A stretch of DNA of 64,000 nucleotides from Gentiana macrophylla (lineage: Eukaryota; Streptophyta; Magnoliopsida; Gentianales; Gentianaceae), in assembly GCA_026214975.1 (NCBI GenBank), contig JAOBSW010000286.1:62001-126000 (forward strand), in the 5' to 3' direction. The notes under the pieces were generated by a model. The model worked only from the letters and a program-made list of their open reading frames with translations, did no database searches and had not been told where the DNA came from. Every line of letters starts with the position of its first letter. Position 1 is the stretch's first letter. Shown piece by piece: positions 22,832 through 33,583 of this stretch. The position numbers and the translations under genes were made by a program.

Positions 22832-23737
22832 TCAAGACCGGTTTGGCCAAGAATCCTCCCCACCGATGAACTCGAGCATAGAATTTTCATCAAAAATTGT
22901 ATCTCTACTGAGAATAACTCTGTTTTCTGCTGATGACCAAATTCTATAACCCTTAACTCCATCACCATACCCCACAAACACTCCTTTCTTCGCTCTTGGT
23001 TCCAGTTTCCCTTCACTGACATGATAGTAAACCGTGCTTCCAAATACCCTTAGAATCGAGTAATCAAGAGAGCTTTCACGACCACATTTCAACTGGTGTC
23101 TTGAAACTGATCCCTCTGTAAGGACTTCTATTGATTAAGTAACAGGCTGTGCTTACAGCTTCTGCCCAAAATCTTTTTGACAAACCAGCATGAGAGAGCA
23201 TGCATCTTGCTCTCTCCAGAAGAGTTTGATTCATTCTTTCAGCTACACCATTTGCTTTGAGGAGTATTCTCGATCGTATGATGTCCGGCAATACCCTCAT
23301 TTTCTGTACAACTCATCAAACTCATTCCAGCAGAATTCAAGACCATTATCTGTACGAAGCCTCTTGATCTTCTTCCCCAACTGATTTTCAACTAGAGCCT
23401 TCCATTGCATGAAGCTCTTGAATGCCTCACTTTTGTGTTTCATCATCACCACCCAAGTCTTTCTTGAATAGTCGTCTATGAATGACACAAAATATCTATG
23501 ACCACCTAATGACTCCACCTTTGATGGCCCCCAACAATCAGAATGAATGTAATCAAGTGATGACTTTGTGCTGTGTATCCCTTTTGAGAACTTGCCCCTA
23601 TGAAGCTTCCCAAACAAACAATGTTCACAAAAGTCCAGATTCTTGACCTTACATCCCCCAAGGAGATCTTTCTGAGAAAGAATCTGCATCCCCCTTTCAC
23701 CCATGTGACCCAGTCTCATATGCCACAGTTTTGTCAA
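22832..23737 (-). pseudogene. Tork pol: GAG-pre-integrase and integrase
   Basis: Frame 23737-23297 holds LWHMRLGHMGERGM, the zinc-binding C-x2-C (FCEHCLFGK), YIHSDCWGP (first Asp) and LRTDNGLEF (second Asp). Frame 23300-23076 has NGVAERMNQTL (Glu) and YLINRSP. Frame 23092-22832 covers LRVFGSTVYY and GVFVGYGDGVKGY. All three catalytic acids survive although two frameshifts interrupt the domain. Confidence 0.9.
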
Positions 23738-24966
23738 TCAGGATCGATGAACTTCAAAGAGATGCTAAAGCAAAAGATCTGCACACAAATCGATCCTTGC
23801 AAAATATACAAGGTTCCCTTTTTGACTCCCCTGAGAACTGAGACTGAGTTTTTGTAGACATTCAATTTTCCACCTTCACCCTTAAAATTGAATCCCTTGC
23901 TGTCTAAAAGACTGAGAGATACCAAGTTCTTGGTCATCTGTGGAACATGTCTAACTTCACTCAACATACTGTAATTTACCATCCTCTCGTCCTCAATCGA
24001 ATCGAGCCAATCCCAACTATCTTTGCAGACCTTCTTGCTTGCCATATCTATATGACCACCATCTATCTGTTGATAACTTGAGAACCACTCTCTGTGTGGA
24101 CAAATATGATAAGATGCTCCCGAGTCCAGAATCCACACATCAGCATGATGTGCTGATTCTCCAGCTACTAGAACCATGTCCTCCTCTGAATCAAACTCAC
24201 CACACAAGAAATTGTTCCAACTGTTCTCCTTTGCTTCTTTTTCTTTGGACAGTTGGACTTCCAATGTCCGTGCTCCTTACAGTAATTGCAAACAACTGTG
24301 GATTTAGGACCTTTGGACCATGTTTTCTTGGATTTCTCTTCTTCCCAAACTATTGCCCATGCCCTTTCCACCATCACTGTCGACTACTAGTCCAATGCCA
24401 GATCTATCTGCCCAGTGCCTTATGTCTCAGCTCCCTGGCATGTAAAGCTGACCTTACATCTTCCAATGCAACCGTATCCTTCCCAACTATGAAGGACTGC
24501 ACAAAGTTCTCATATGAAGCTGGTAGAGATACCAACAAAATCAGAGCTGCATCTTCATCCTCAATCTTCACATCAATATTCCTGAGATCAAGTAATATTG
24601 TGTTCAACTGATCAAGATGATCTCTCAGCTGAGCCCCCTCATGCATCCTTAGACTAAATAGCCTCTGCTTTAGCAGCAACTTGTTGGTCAATGACTTAGT
24701 CATATACAGTGTTTCAAGCTTTGACCATAACTTAGCAAATGTGTCTTCCTCAAAGAACTTCGTGATAACATCATCAGATAAGCACAACATGATGGTGGAA
24801 TGTGCTTTCTCCTCCAGACTGGCGTAATCTGCTGCACTGGCATCTCCTTTACCGGATAAAGGAGTCCACAATCCTTGTTGTTTTAACAAGGCCCGCATCT
24901 TGATTGCCCATGATCAAACTCGTTCTCCCGTAGAATTTATCAATCTTTACGTTAATCTGCCGACAT
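23734..24966 (-). pseudogene. Tork gag (UBN2-type), zinc knuckle and protease
   Basis: Gag probably starts at ATG 24966-24964. It reads through frame 24898-24404 with the UBN2-type signature (MLCLSDDVITKFFE, YMTKSLTNKLLLKQRL). The knuckle CNYCKEHGHWKSNC lies in 24377-24168. Protease DSGASYHICPHREW is in 24264-23734. Stops near 24930 and frame changes near 24400 and 24250 disable it. Confidence 0.88.
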
Positions 24967-25090
24967 CCTTCTTGCTAAAGAATGGACCTTTGATCACAAA
25001 ATCCTAGCACTTTGGCCACCGGTCTTGGTGAAGATCAACTCCGTTCAACCCGCAAATCTCTCGAATCTTGAACCTGACGCTCGATACGTT
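24967..25090 (-). other. Tork leader and degenerate PBS region
   Basis: Past the 5' LTR the minus strand reads AACGTATCGAGCGTCAGG. GTATC-GAGC recalls the initiator-Met PBS TGGTATCAGAGC but with several differences, so the priming tRNA is uncertain. Confidence 0.45.
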
Positions 25091-25614
25091 TGTTGAAACA
25101 CACATTTAGAAAATTGCACTTGAAGAAAGATAAAATGAAGCAATCTAACAAGAAATAAGGCGGAAATTGATAAAACACAGAAACAAGAGAAGACGGTTAT
25201 TTAACGTGGTTTCCGGCGTTGTGCCGACTACTCCACGTGCAGAAAAAGAGATATTTTATTATGCACAGAATTACAAGGTTTTCACAAGTGTGTGAATAAC
25301 TCTTTGAACAGACACACTTTGCATTGATTACAACTTCGGTATTTATAGGCACAAATCCCAAACCCTAACCGCCAAAGATTTTTGTCGGAATTGTCATAAA
25401 TACCCCAGATGTGGACCCTAGCTCCAGCTGTTATCCACAAAAAGAAACTCAGCTTCAAACTGACTTTCTCAGAAAACTCACTTGTAATCAACAAACTCTG
25501 ATGTAGAACTTAGCAAACTCAGTTTTTCCAAAACTCTGTTTCACTTCACAAAACTTAGTTTCAGCTTTCAGATTAGTTCCACCAGTTTTAGAGATCAAGT
25601 CACAAAACTTAACA
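25091..25614 (-). repeat. 5' LTR of Tork element C
   Basis: It is the partner of 20234-20841, from TGTTGAAACA to CTTAACA, with TATAAATAC at 25339-25347. It has fewer AAACTCAGTTT units than the 3' LTR. Confidence 0.93.
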
Positions 25615-25619
25615 ATTTG
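25615..25619. repeat. Right TSD of Tork element C (ATTTG)
   Basis: ATTTG follows CTTAACA and continues directly into the interrupted SIRE B LTR (GCTTTCCCCC). Confidence 0.93.
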
Positions 25620-26530
25620 GCTTTCCCCCTCAATTTGATCTTTCTTGACTAGATGGATTTCTTGCTAGTTATCACATATCCTGCTCTCTCTCCTTCCTTT
25701 TGAAGTTGTAGAGGCAATCAATTTATAGGGGTTTATTCAACATTCATTACTGCTTTGTAACGGCTATATTTTCTGACTGTTCCTGCTGTGTCAGTGACTC
25801 ATCCAATGAAATTTCTTTCTTTACAACGTTCGATTGTACTTTCAGTTTGTTGGATGGCTGATTTATAAAACTGAGTTTCCTTGTCAGTTTTTCATATGTC
25901 AGTTTCCTAACTGACTTGGAGCATTAACTGTGATTTTATTCTTCTTCGAATATCAGTACTCCAGTTTTTATCTGATTATAATTGACTTAATCAGAGTACA
26001 CCATGATGCATTTATCATCTAAGAATTCATTGTCCTTATGATTCTTAGGTCTTCATACAAGATCTATAAAGTCAGTTCAGGTCACCACAATCTTGCCGGA
26101 AGTCCAACTTTGCAGTCTCGACTTTTAATCATCATAACTGAGTTTGAACCCTCAGTTCTTCATTCTACAATAATCGAGTCTGTGTCCCTCGCTTCTTCCA
26201 TCTTCTAGATAAGCCAACCGAGTCTCAGAACTCTCAATGAACTTACCTTCTTCAATCTTCTCGTTGGTGTGCTCTATTGTCGAGTTTCGTAGAGTCTCAC
26301 TAGTCAAAGTATCGTTTCTTTATTTCTCAGTTCCGATCAAGAACTATTACAGTGCTTGTCTGATTCAACTTATACAAATATCAGACTTTAATAAATCCTA
26401 TACATTGGTATCTAGACTTCTTTTTGCTTTGCACTATAACAGCTAGTTATGACACTCCATCAATGGGGTTAAGATCAATTAATAAACTAAGTGATTAATC
26501 ATCATCAAAACATAAATTTTATTTCCAACA
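25620..26530 (-). repeat. 5' LTR of SIRE element B, proximal part
   Basis: It matches 13248-14161 of the 3' LTR and ends TTTCCAACA, followed by TSD AACCT. It carries the active-position TATAAATT at 25720-25727. Confidence 0.93.
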
Positions 26531-26535
26531 AACCT
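26531..26535. repeat. Right TSD of SIRE element B (AACCT)
   Basis: AACCT follows CCAACA and continues into the X' interior (TTTCTGGTAA). Confidence 0.92.
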
Positions 26536-27643
26536 TTTCTGGTAATTTATTTCACATGTAATCCCTCACTTGAGATCTTTATACTCAACAAATCCTCTCC
26601 GCTTGTTGTCATGAATTATCTCAGAAACATATCTCCCTAAGCCCTTCTTCTAAACAAGTTCTTACCTTCTCACTTTTCAAATAAAAAAACAAGTTCTCTT
26701 CAAAATTCTACATTGTTGCACTCCCATCATTCATTTCAAATTCAAATTTTGACTAAGCCTTCAGATGTCAGAACATTTTTCTTACTTGTGCTCATTCTCA
26801 GCTCCCCTCCTAAGGGTAGTGTCGATGATGTACCTTTTTCACCTAATGTTGCCTGTTCTTTTAAGGTGTGCATATAATCTTTTGCCGGTCAAATTTTCAT
26901 TCCTACCAGGACATTCCTTTTCGATTACCTACCCTTAACATTCTAGCAATTTATGTCAAACCAGTTTCAAGCAGAAGATAGTCATTTACCAAATGCCTTT
27001 CGGACCATTCTGGCCGTTCAACATTTGAACTCCAAAACTTCTATTGAATTTCCATTCATATTAATGTACCTTGTACCCTTCAGTTTTTTAAACCTGACTC
27101 GGGCCATTTAGAGCCATGAATCACCGGACGCAGCATTTGACACTTCCTCTTATGTCTTGTCGTTTCTGTTACAATATTGTTACATCGGTTGAAATGCCTA
27201 TTTTGTTTTAACCTCATCATTTTCACATGAGGAATAACCTCGAGCATTTATTCCTTGGCAGTGTACTATTCCTCTTGAGTAGTATAAACTTGAGCCTTTG
27301 AATTGGATCATCAATGATCGCTTAAATTTTCTTTAAAATTTTGAATTAATTCTTTGAAATCCCCAACAATTCTTATGTGACTTTTCCTCTTCACTTATGA
27401 TATTATTTGCCACTTACTTATTCAAACTTTTGATATTCCATTACAATTCCTTGAGGGAAATTTCTATTTCTTTTAAATCTTGAAATAACTTAACCTCCAT
27501 TGTTTTCAGAACTTATTGCCTCTTCTTTGGATCACTAAGTTGACATACCACCTTGGTACTCAACTTCTCACTTTTCAACTTTATTTATTCTCCAAGCTAA
27601 CCCTTTTGGGCAAAAGATTGGATCAGAACGTCAGAGAGAAAAT
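26536..27643 (+). other. X' interior, second piece, non-coding
   Basis: It is the reverse-complement relative of 47560-45890 in X. It is AT-rich and no domain is recognisable. The last part is pyrimidine-rich and resembles a leader for the small ORF that follows. Confidence 0.7.
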
Positions 27644-27922
27644 ATGGCAGATGTATGTTTCTCATTCCCGAGAAGTCTCAGAAATCCTATAGACGGAATC
27701 CTTGCATTTCCTCAGCAAGCTTGTGTTGCAGTGATGGAGGTTGAGATCAAAATAATTCAAGTATTCCAGGAAGATGTGAGTCGGTTGGGAAGCTCAAGCA
27801 CTCAGGACATAGGTCAGCAAGAGCAAGCAATGTATGTTGTATCGTTGATCGCGAGATGCGAGGCAGTTGTTGTGATCGTGAAGAAACAAGACAAAGATCT
27901 AGTTGTTTCTGGGTACAAGTGA
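27644..27922 (+). CDS. Small LARD ORF, 92 codons, unknown function
   Basis: It starts ATG GCA GAT (MADVCFSFPRSLRNPIDG) and continues EVEIKIIQVFQEDVSRLG. The same position in LARD X has MADACSPSPISLRSLLAG and EVEIERSQVCQEAVSQLG, where a 2-nt indel truncates it at 56 codons. Shared start, frame and pattern (hydrophobic segment, then an acidic helix) suggest a real LARD peptide or a gag N-terminal remnant. I recognise no known domain. Confidence 0.4.
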   Translation: MADVCFSFPRSLRNPIDGILAFPQQACVAVMEVEIKIIQVFQEDVSRLGSSSTQDIGQQEQAMYVVSLIARCEAVVVIVKKQDKDLVVSGYK

Positions 27923-28461
27923 GTGGCTGGAGCCAAACCAACCAAGTTCACGAGTTAGATGAAGATGGCAACCGTTGGAATCGAAATCAGCTTTGGGTTC
28001 CGAATGCGGAAGATTGGAAAGGACAATAAAGAATGAAAACCATGAGATGGCAATTACAGTTCATCTCAGTGCGACCAAGATGTACAAGACTTAGAACAGT
28101 GATGGTGACGATCTTTTATGAAGATAGAGATAGAAGAGTTGGCTACAACAATAGCTACCGCGCCAACATCTAGTGTCAACATTTGAAACTCTGCATGGGG
28201 AAAAGGGAAGAACGTGAATTTTCTAGGATGAAGTGGAGCGACGGCAGAATACGAGACCAAAGTTGATACATCAACAAAACATGAAGATTGAAGCGGGTCG
28301 TCTCAACCTCGAGATGGCTCAAGACAGGTAGAAGAGTTGGGAAGAGGGAAGAAGAAGACTGTAAGAGATAGAAGGCGAAACGCTTTGAAAAGTCCAGAGT
28401 TCAAGTACACCCCAGTTACATTAGAGTTTTGAGGACGAAACTCCTCTTAAGAGGGGAGGAA
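27923..28461 (+). other. X' 3' interior and polypurine tract
   Basis: There is no conserved coding sequence. The end reads GACGAAACTCCTCTTAAG then AGGGGAGGAA, directly before the LTR terminus TGTAACATCCC. X and Y end the same way, giving a shared PPT. It marks X' as plus-oriented. Confidence 0.75.
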
Positions 28462-28513
28462 TGTAACATCCCGACCTTTTAGAAAGGGTAAAATAGTAAT
28501 TGGGCATACCCAC
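28462..28513 (+). repeat. 3' LTR of X', first 52 bp including the TSD of element D
   Basis: It starts TGTAACATCCCGACCTTTT and ends at CCCAC (28509-28513), the TSD of the Tat element. It resumes at 36855. Confidence 0.9.
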
Positions 28514-29215
28514 TGATGATCCAAAAATCGTCTCTTTCAATCTTAGGGTTCTTTCTCTTGATGATAGTCCAAAGGTATTTCCGGAATATGGAGAACGACA
28601 GAACGAGGGGGGTGATTTGAGATGTTTTAGATTGCACTTGATGGTTGTCAAGCTGCTTACGTATCCAATGCTGAGATCGGAATCAAGTCTCGGTAGTTCC
28701 TTAGGGTTGGTTTATATAGAGGGGCATGTGCCCTAGAGTTAGTGTGTAGCGTGTATGAGATGGGCTCTTAATTACCGTGTTCCCTACGGAAAAGATTATG
28801 ACTCGTTAATCTCCTTGATTCTAGAAGATAATTATAGTATTCAAATATTCGTATTTAAGTGATAAAGATTGGAGTCTTAACGACCAACCCTTGATGGTCG
28901 GGGAGAATGGCCGAGCTGGTGTCATATCAGACTCTTATGCTTGGTAAGTCAGGGACTTAGGCTGACCGATAAGGTTGGTCATCGGTCAGCTAGGATGTAA
29001 GCGACGACCAACCTTAAGATGTCGGACACGGAACTCGAATCTGCTTATGATTGGTGGAGGTCGGTTCTAAGCACTGGTCGACCTGAAAAGGATGAGGCGA
29101 GCAACCGGACTGTGTTAGTCCGGTTACTGGGATGTCCAGCGCCATCTCTCTCCTTCTTTAATGTAGAGCCACTAAAGAGGTGCCACGTAGGTAGGTACAA
29201 TTCTTGGTATCGTCA
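28514..29215 (-). repeat. 3' LTR of Tat element D
   Basis: It runs TGATGATCC...GTATCGTCA and is about 95 bp shorter than its partner, through a deletion near 28880. TATA box TATATAAA lies at 28711-28718 on the minus strand. A CCTAGGGGTTTTA-type purine tract adjoins it (29216 onward). Confidence 0.92.
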
Positions 29216-29526
29216 TAAAACCCCTAGATCTAGCCGACCTTTGGTTGGTCGCCTCGGATCTATCGAGGTGGTGGCTCGACACGGAAGTGGAACTTGTGAT
29301 TGTTGAAATTGAAAAGGAGTTTCCAGGTGGCAAGGCTAGTCATAACACACTAATAGCTATCCCGAGAATCGAGGCGTCGCTGTCTACTAACTTAACTGAG
29401 GGTCTTTTTCGAGATATGTGAGGGGGTTATAACCCCATTATATCAAACGTCACTCTACACTTCCTGGCTATTATTTGGCTGTAACTTTCTACTGATCTTC
29501 TTCTCTCTTACTACGTTTACGATCAT
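29216..29526 (+). promoter_or_regulatory. Intergenic segment with candidate promoter of the antisense gene
   Basis: Upstream of ATG 29527 the plus strand has a perfect palindrome, GGGGTTATAACCCC (29423-29436), followed by TTATATCAAAC. These TATA-like words lie about 83-99 nt before the ATG. A CT-rich leader (CTTCTTCTCTCTTAC) precedes the start. Pol reads the other way, so this gene would need its own promoter. Confidence 0.45.
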
Positions 29527-31604
29527 ATGTCTGAGGAGGAGTCACTTACCCCCAGGACCGAAGCATTCATCGGAGAGTCGTGGACCAGGCATGTGGTTAT
29601 CGAAGAAATTCCTTGGGTCCTTCCTCAACCGGTTTCTGCCGATTCTTCTTCCGTCCCGTCATCAATTACCTTCGATCCTTTCTTTAGGTATAAAATACAA
29701 AAGGTTGTCCAGGATATCATGGGGAGTCACGGATTGGCTTCAATTTTGGCACACAGCAGCGTAGAATACATTTGCGATGAATATGGGATAAAACGGGAGG
29801 ACTTTTCTACTCGGCTACCCGTGGATCCTCGTCCGTTCGCATCTCATCCACCGCATGGATAATTTGCTATCTACGAGGCTCAGTTGAAGGCGGTTCTGAG
29901 GTTGCCATTGTGTCCTGCTGTCGTTTCTGTGCTACGTCACTACGGTTTAGGCGTGGCTTAACTAGCCCCTTCTGGAGTCAAGGCAGTGATAGGTTTCGCA
30001 ATATTATGTCATGCAGTTGAGGTACGGTTCTCGGTGGGTCTCTTCCGGACCTTCCACCGTATAGCCCAGAGTCCTGGGTTGAAAGGATGGTATCACTTCT
30101 CCCGCCGATCGAGAGTAAAGGAAATGATGCCTGAGGGCCCTAAGTACAGCGCATGGCGGTGACGTTTCTTCTTTGTTTGAGATGGTGAGGATTCTCGACT
30201 AGGGCGTTGGAAGACGAGCTCTTTGCAAAAGGATGAGTGTCCGACTCTCCCTGAGTCGGCTCCTATATATGCTATCCAGAACGCGAGGGTCATCCTAAGA
30301 CTGCGCGAAATGTCTTCCGAGCTGATTGCTACAGCTCGTCTAGCCGAGGCTGGTCTCGACCCTTAACTTCCCTTGCATAGCAGCAGCCGTGACCGGGGTA
30401 AGTATCGTTTCTTTTTTTTATGTTTCCGTATGACATAAGTAATATGTCTGTAATCTTGCAGTCAGGATTCTGGCCGGCCTCTAAGCCCCCGGTATCAGGG
30501 AGAAGGTGGGACAACAAACCAATGAGGTGGGCAAGACCTTTGGACACACTAGTCGACCACAGACGACCAGGGTCGTAGTGTCTCTCGTCGGGCCTGACAC
30601 GTCTCGTCTGTTAGCTGAACTGGAGGACGATACACTGGAGGAGCCTCATGCTTCTCGGAGGAACATGAACGTTCCTGTCATTATGGTGGATGAAGAAGAG
30701 GATGATGAGGAAGAGGAGCCTGAGATTCCTCTCGTACGAAGATCCTCTGGCTCTAGGCCAAGGGATGCTGACGCAGAAGAGACGGTGGGAAAGAGATGCA
30801 GAATTGATGTGGGATCAGACTCAGAGAAACGTGATGAAGGTATGTCTGGGGTTCGTCAAGAGGATGTTGAAGTCCAGGGCGATCTCCAGACTTCGCCTGG
30901 TGAGGCCGACCATGCGCAAGATGTTTCTCAGATGTCCGACCTAGATTTAATCGAAACGGGCTTCGAAGCTATGAGATACGTAAGTTTATCTTTTGTTTTC
31001 TTAATACCTTCTTCCTGAGCGATCTTGATTATACATTGCGTACTTTCAGGGGTCGGTCATAGGTGAAGAGATTTTCCGCCGTCTTGCTCGATCGTCTGCT
31101 GAAAGGGAGAGAAGGGCTTCCGATCTGAGGACCAAAGATGATCGAATACGAGAACTTGAAGAGCGACTACGGTTACAAGTAGAAAGGACAGAGACATTAA
31201 GGGTCGAACATGATGCTCACCTTGAAGAGTTCATGAACGAACTCATAAAGAAAGAGGCTGAACAGGACGGTCATGTCGCATGGCTTCGAGGGGAGCTCTG
31301 GGCATCCGAGGCAATTGTTCGAGCTTTCCCTGCTCGTCTACAAGAGGCCTTGGCTCAAACTGTTAGAGATTACAAGGCATCCTCTGCCTTTATTGAATCC
31401 TTAAAGCGGCTGCTGAGCCCTGTTATGAGAAATAGCTATACACTAGGGGTAAACGATTGTAGGGTCCTTCACCCGGACCTCACAATTGATAGCTTGGCCC
31501 ACTCCGACTTGTATAGCCCTGACGCCGAATCGATATACTCTCTTCGGGTAAAGGAATTTCAAGCGGGGGTGGACCTCGAGGCGAAATACCCTATGTACGC
31601 TTAG
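29527..31604 (+). pseudogene. Antisense accessory gene of the Tat element, three exons, stop-interrupted
   Basis: Exon 1 is 29527-30397, intron 1 30398-30461 (GTAAGT...TTGCAG), exon 2 30462-30979, intron 2 30980-31049 (GTAAGT...TTTCAG), exon 3 31050-31604. Both splices keep the frame (phase 1, then phase 0). Exon 1 has GWYHFSRRSRVKEMM and SAW-R-stop-RFFFV, resembling the plant 'putative gypsy type transposon' family (Transposase_28, PF04195). Exon 2 is acidic (EEDDEEEEPEIP). Exon 3 is a charged coiled coil (DDRIRELEERLRLQVE). Several in-frame TAA/TGA codons lie in exon 1 and one at the start of exon 2; CGA to TGA and CAA to TAA changes would explain some of them. Function unknown. Confidence 0.72.
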
Positions 31605-32120
31605 TTTTTATATTTTGATAGTATAGATTTTGAAGTTCGGTAGTTTTTTTGGTCAGTACGCTTTTAGAGTTAATGGAATTTTGAAGCTTTTGTTTTGTTT
31701 GACCACCTTGACTTGTATTTGTAGTTTTATTTGTGTGAGTGATGTAGTTGCCCCTAGTATGTCATGCCTTTTGTTATTCAGGGATGGCATACTAGTGTGC
31801 ATTATGTATTATTTGCGCAAATAGTTAAATTTTTGTTACAAGGCACCGCGGTAGAGGTCAGATTAGGCCAACCTATCGTATGAATGTTTTGGCAAGCAGG
31901 GTCAGGCTGGGCTGACGTATCGCGTGGAGTATTAAGGATGAGCAGGGCCAGGCTACTGCTGACTTCTCGTCTTAAAGATGTGGAGAGCGGGGCCAGTTCT
32001 GTCTGACGCCTAACACGAGCATTGTAATCTGTAATAAATGTTGCCGATAAAGTAAATGATAAAAGCAATTTTATGCAAATGGCAAAAAGATAAAACAAAG
32101 CTTTTAAAAGAAAAGACCAG
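31605..32120. other. Convergent junction between antisense gene and pol
   Basis: The 3' ends of the plus-strand accessory gene and minus-strand pol meet here. The segment is T-rich at first, then holds four tandem ~46-bp imperfect repeats (31852-32019). No coding sequence is supported. Confidence 0.65.
31852..32019. repeat. Four tandem ~46-bp repeats at the convergent 3' ends
   Basis: The units start near 31852, 31897, 31943 and 31988. Each contains a CAGGGYCAGGCTR-like block followed by CTGAC. Divergence between units is moderate. Confidence 0.65.
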
Positions 32121-32149
32121 CCCTATAGGGGCTGTTGAAGAGATCTGTT

Positions 32150-33460
32150 TTGTGGATAGAACATTCACAAGTTGTTGGCGTGCCAGCTCCTGGGGACGGT
32201 CTTCCCCTGAGAGTCGGCCAGCTGATAAGCACCATTTCCATGCACTTTGACCACTTTGTAAGGTCCTTCCCAGTTCGGGTCTAATTTGCCCTCGGGACCT
32301 GGCTTGCTGACTTCATTTTTTCGGAGTACCAAGTCTCCTTCCTTAAAGTACGTGTTTCACTCTAGTGTCATAGTACTGAGAAAGCTTTTGCTTGTATTTG
32401 GCCATTCGGATGTATGCTATCTCCCTGTTCTCTTCCAGGTCATCCTTGGCGTGTCTGAGTTCCAATTCCATATCTGTCTTTGCATGAAACTCGAGCCTTG
32501 GTGAGGGTAATCTGATCTCTATAGGTATAACAGATTCACTTCCATAGGCCAGGGAGAAAGGTGTTTCGCCCGTGGCCGTGTATGGGGTCGTTCGGTACGC
32601 CTATAGGATATTCGGTAGATGTTCTACCCAACTTTCTCCTTCTTCTTCGAGCCTTTTCTTTAGGCCGACCTTGATCTGTCGATTGGTTTGTTCAACTTGG
32701 CAATTTTCCTGGGGATAGCCTACTGAGGTGAAGTGTTGGGAAATTCCTAATTCAGCGCACCAGGATCGGACTCCCTAATCCTCGAACTATGTGCCATTGT
32801 CTGATATCAAAATCTTTGGAATTCCGTACCGGCAAACTATGTTCTTCCAGAGGAAATTCTGAATGACTATAGCGGTGATTGTGGTGAGGGGTTCGGCTTC
32901 CACCCACTTGGTGAAATACTCTACAACGACCACAAAAAATTTGAAGTTTCCCGGCACCCGAGGTAGGGGTCCGACCAGGTCGACCCCCCACTGATCGAAA
33001 GGCCAAGCTACGACTAGGGGGGTCATCTGCTAAGAAGCTTGATGGGATATATAATCGTGTACCTGGAAAGAATTACACTTGCGAACAAAGTCCTCGGCAT
33101 CTTGTTTCATGGTCGGCCAGGAGTAGCCGAATAGTCGACATTTTCAAGCTAACGTTCGAGCCCCGGGATGGTTTCCGCAAATCCCTAAATGGATTTCTCG
33201 GAGTAGATAGTTCCCTTCCTCGTTGGTCGCGCACCTAAGCCAGGGCACCACAAAAGATTTCCTATAGAGTACGTTGCCAAAGAGCGTGTAGCGGGTAGCT
33301 CGGAATTTTATCTTTCTTGCCAATACTTTGTCCTCTGGAAATATTCCAATACGGAGATATGATACTAAGGGGTCCATCCAGGTATCCTTCTGGATGATAG
33401 GTTGGACCTCATGAGCGTCGTAGCTCCTTTCCTGCAATAGTTCCACTAGCACTTTTTTTG
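32150..33460 (-). pseudogene. Tat pol: integrase
   Basis: The N-terminal zinc-binding H-H-C-C part starts in 33452-33144 (YRKSFVVPWLRC, HLGICGNHPGARTLA). The core 33026-32787 has WGVDLVGPLP (first Asp), YFTKWVEAEPL, YGIPKILISDNGT (second Asp). NCQVEQTNRQI supplies the Glu further on. The C-terminal part reads to about 32150 with HGNGAYQLADSQG. Stops occur around 33024, 32800 and 32360. Confidence 0.87.
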
Positions 33461-33583
33461 TTGGAAACGAAGTTAGATGCTAACTTGGAGAGGGCATCGG
33501 CCAGTCGATTCTGAGATCGGGGTACTTGCTCAATAGGAACTGTGTGAAAAGGTCAGCCGATCGTTGGCTATGGCTAGGTATTT

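Larger units (their letters stand above)
20234..25614 (-). mobile_element. Tork-lineage Ty1/copia element C, complete but decayed
   Basis: The LTRs are 20234-20841 and 25091-25614, with TSD ATTTG. Gag, protease, integrase, RT and RNase H lie in order on the minus strand. The motifs (LWHMRLGHMGERGM, LDVKTAFLYG, LVLYVDDMLIA) resemble TNT1/Tork elements. Its length of 5.4 kb is typical. It is the youngest event in its own stack, being inserted into the LTR of element B. Stops and frameshifts break the polyprotein. Confidence 0.94.
12442..26530 (-). mobile_element. Non-autonomous SIRE-type element B (two LTRs, no RT or integrase)
   Basis: The LTRs are 12442-14161 and 19428-20233 plus 25620-26530 (about 1.72 kb each), running TGTTGGAAAT...CCAACA on the minus strand. 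It has an initiator-Met PBS, an AAAAAGGGGG polypurine tract and TSD AACCT. The interior (14162-19427) holds a gag-like remnant and a long accessory ORF homologous to that of element A. RT, RNase H, protease and integrase are absent. Tork element C lies in the 5' LTR. Length without C is about 8.7 kb. Mobilisation would need proteins from an autonomous SIRE element. Confidence 0.92.

Noticed and set aside
24039..24611. 190-codon plus-strand ORF over Tork gag
   Set aside because: It is antisense to UBN2-type gag and the zinc knuckle; no independent motif.
30093..30293. Minus-strand frame inside the antisense Tat gene
   Set aside because: It is a shadow of exon 1; the plus-strand reading has domain motifs and intact splice sites.
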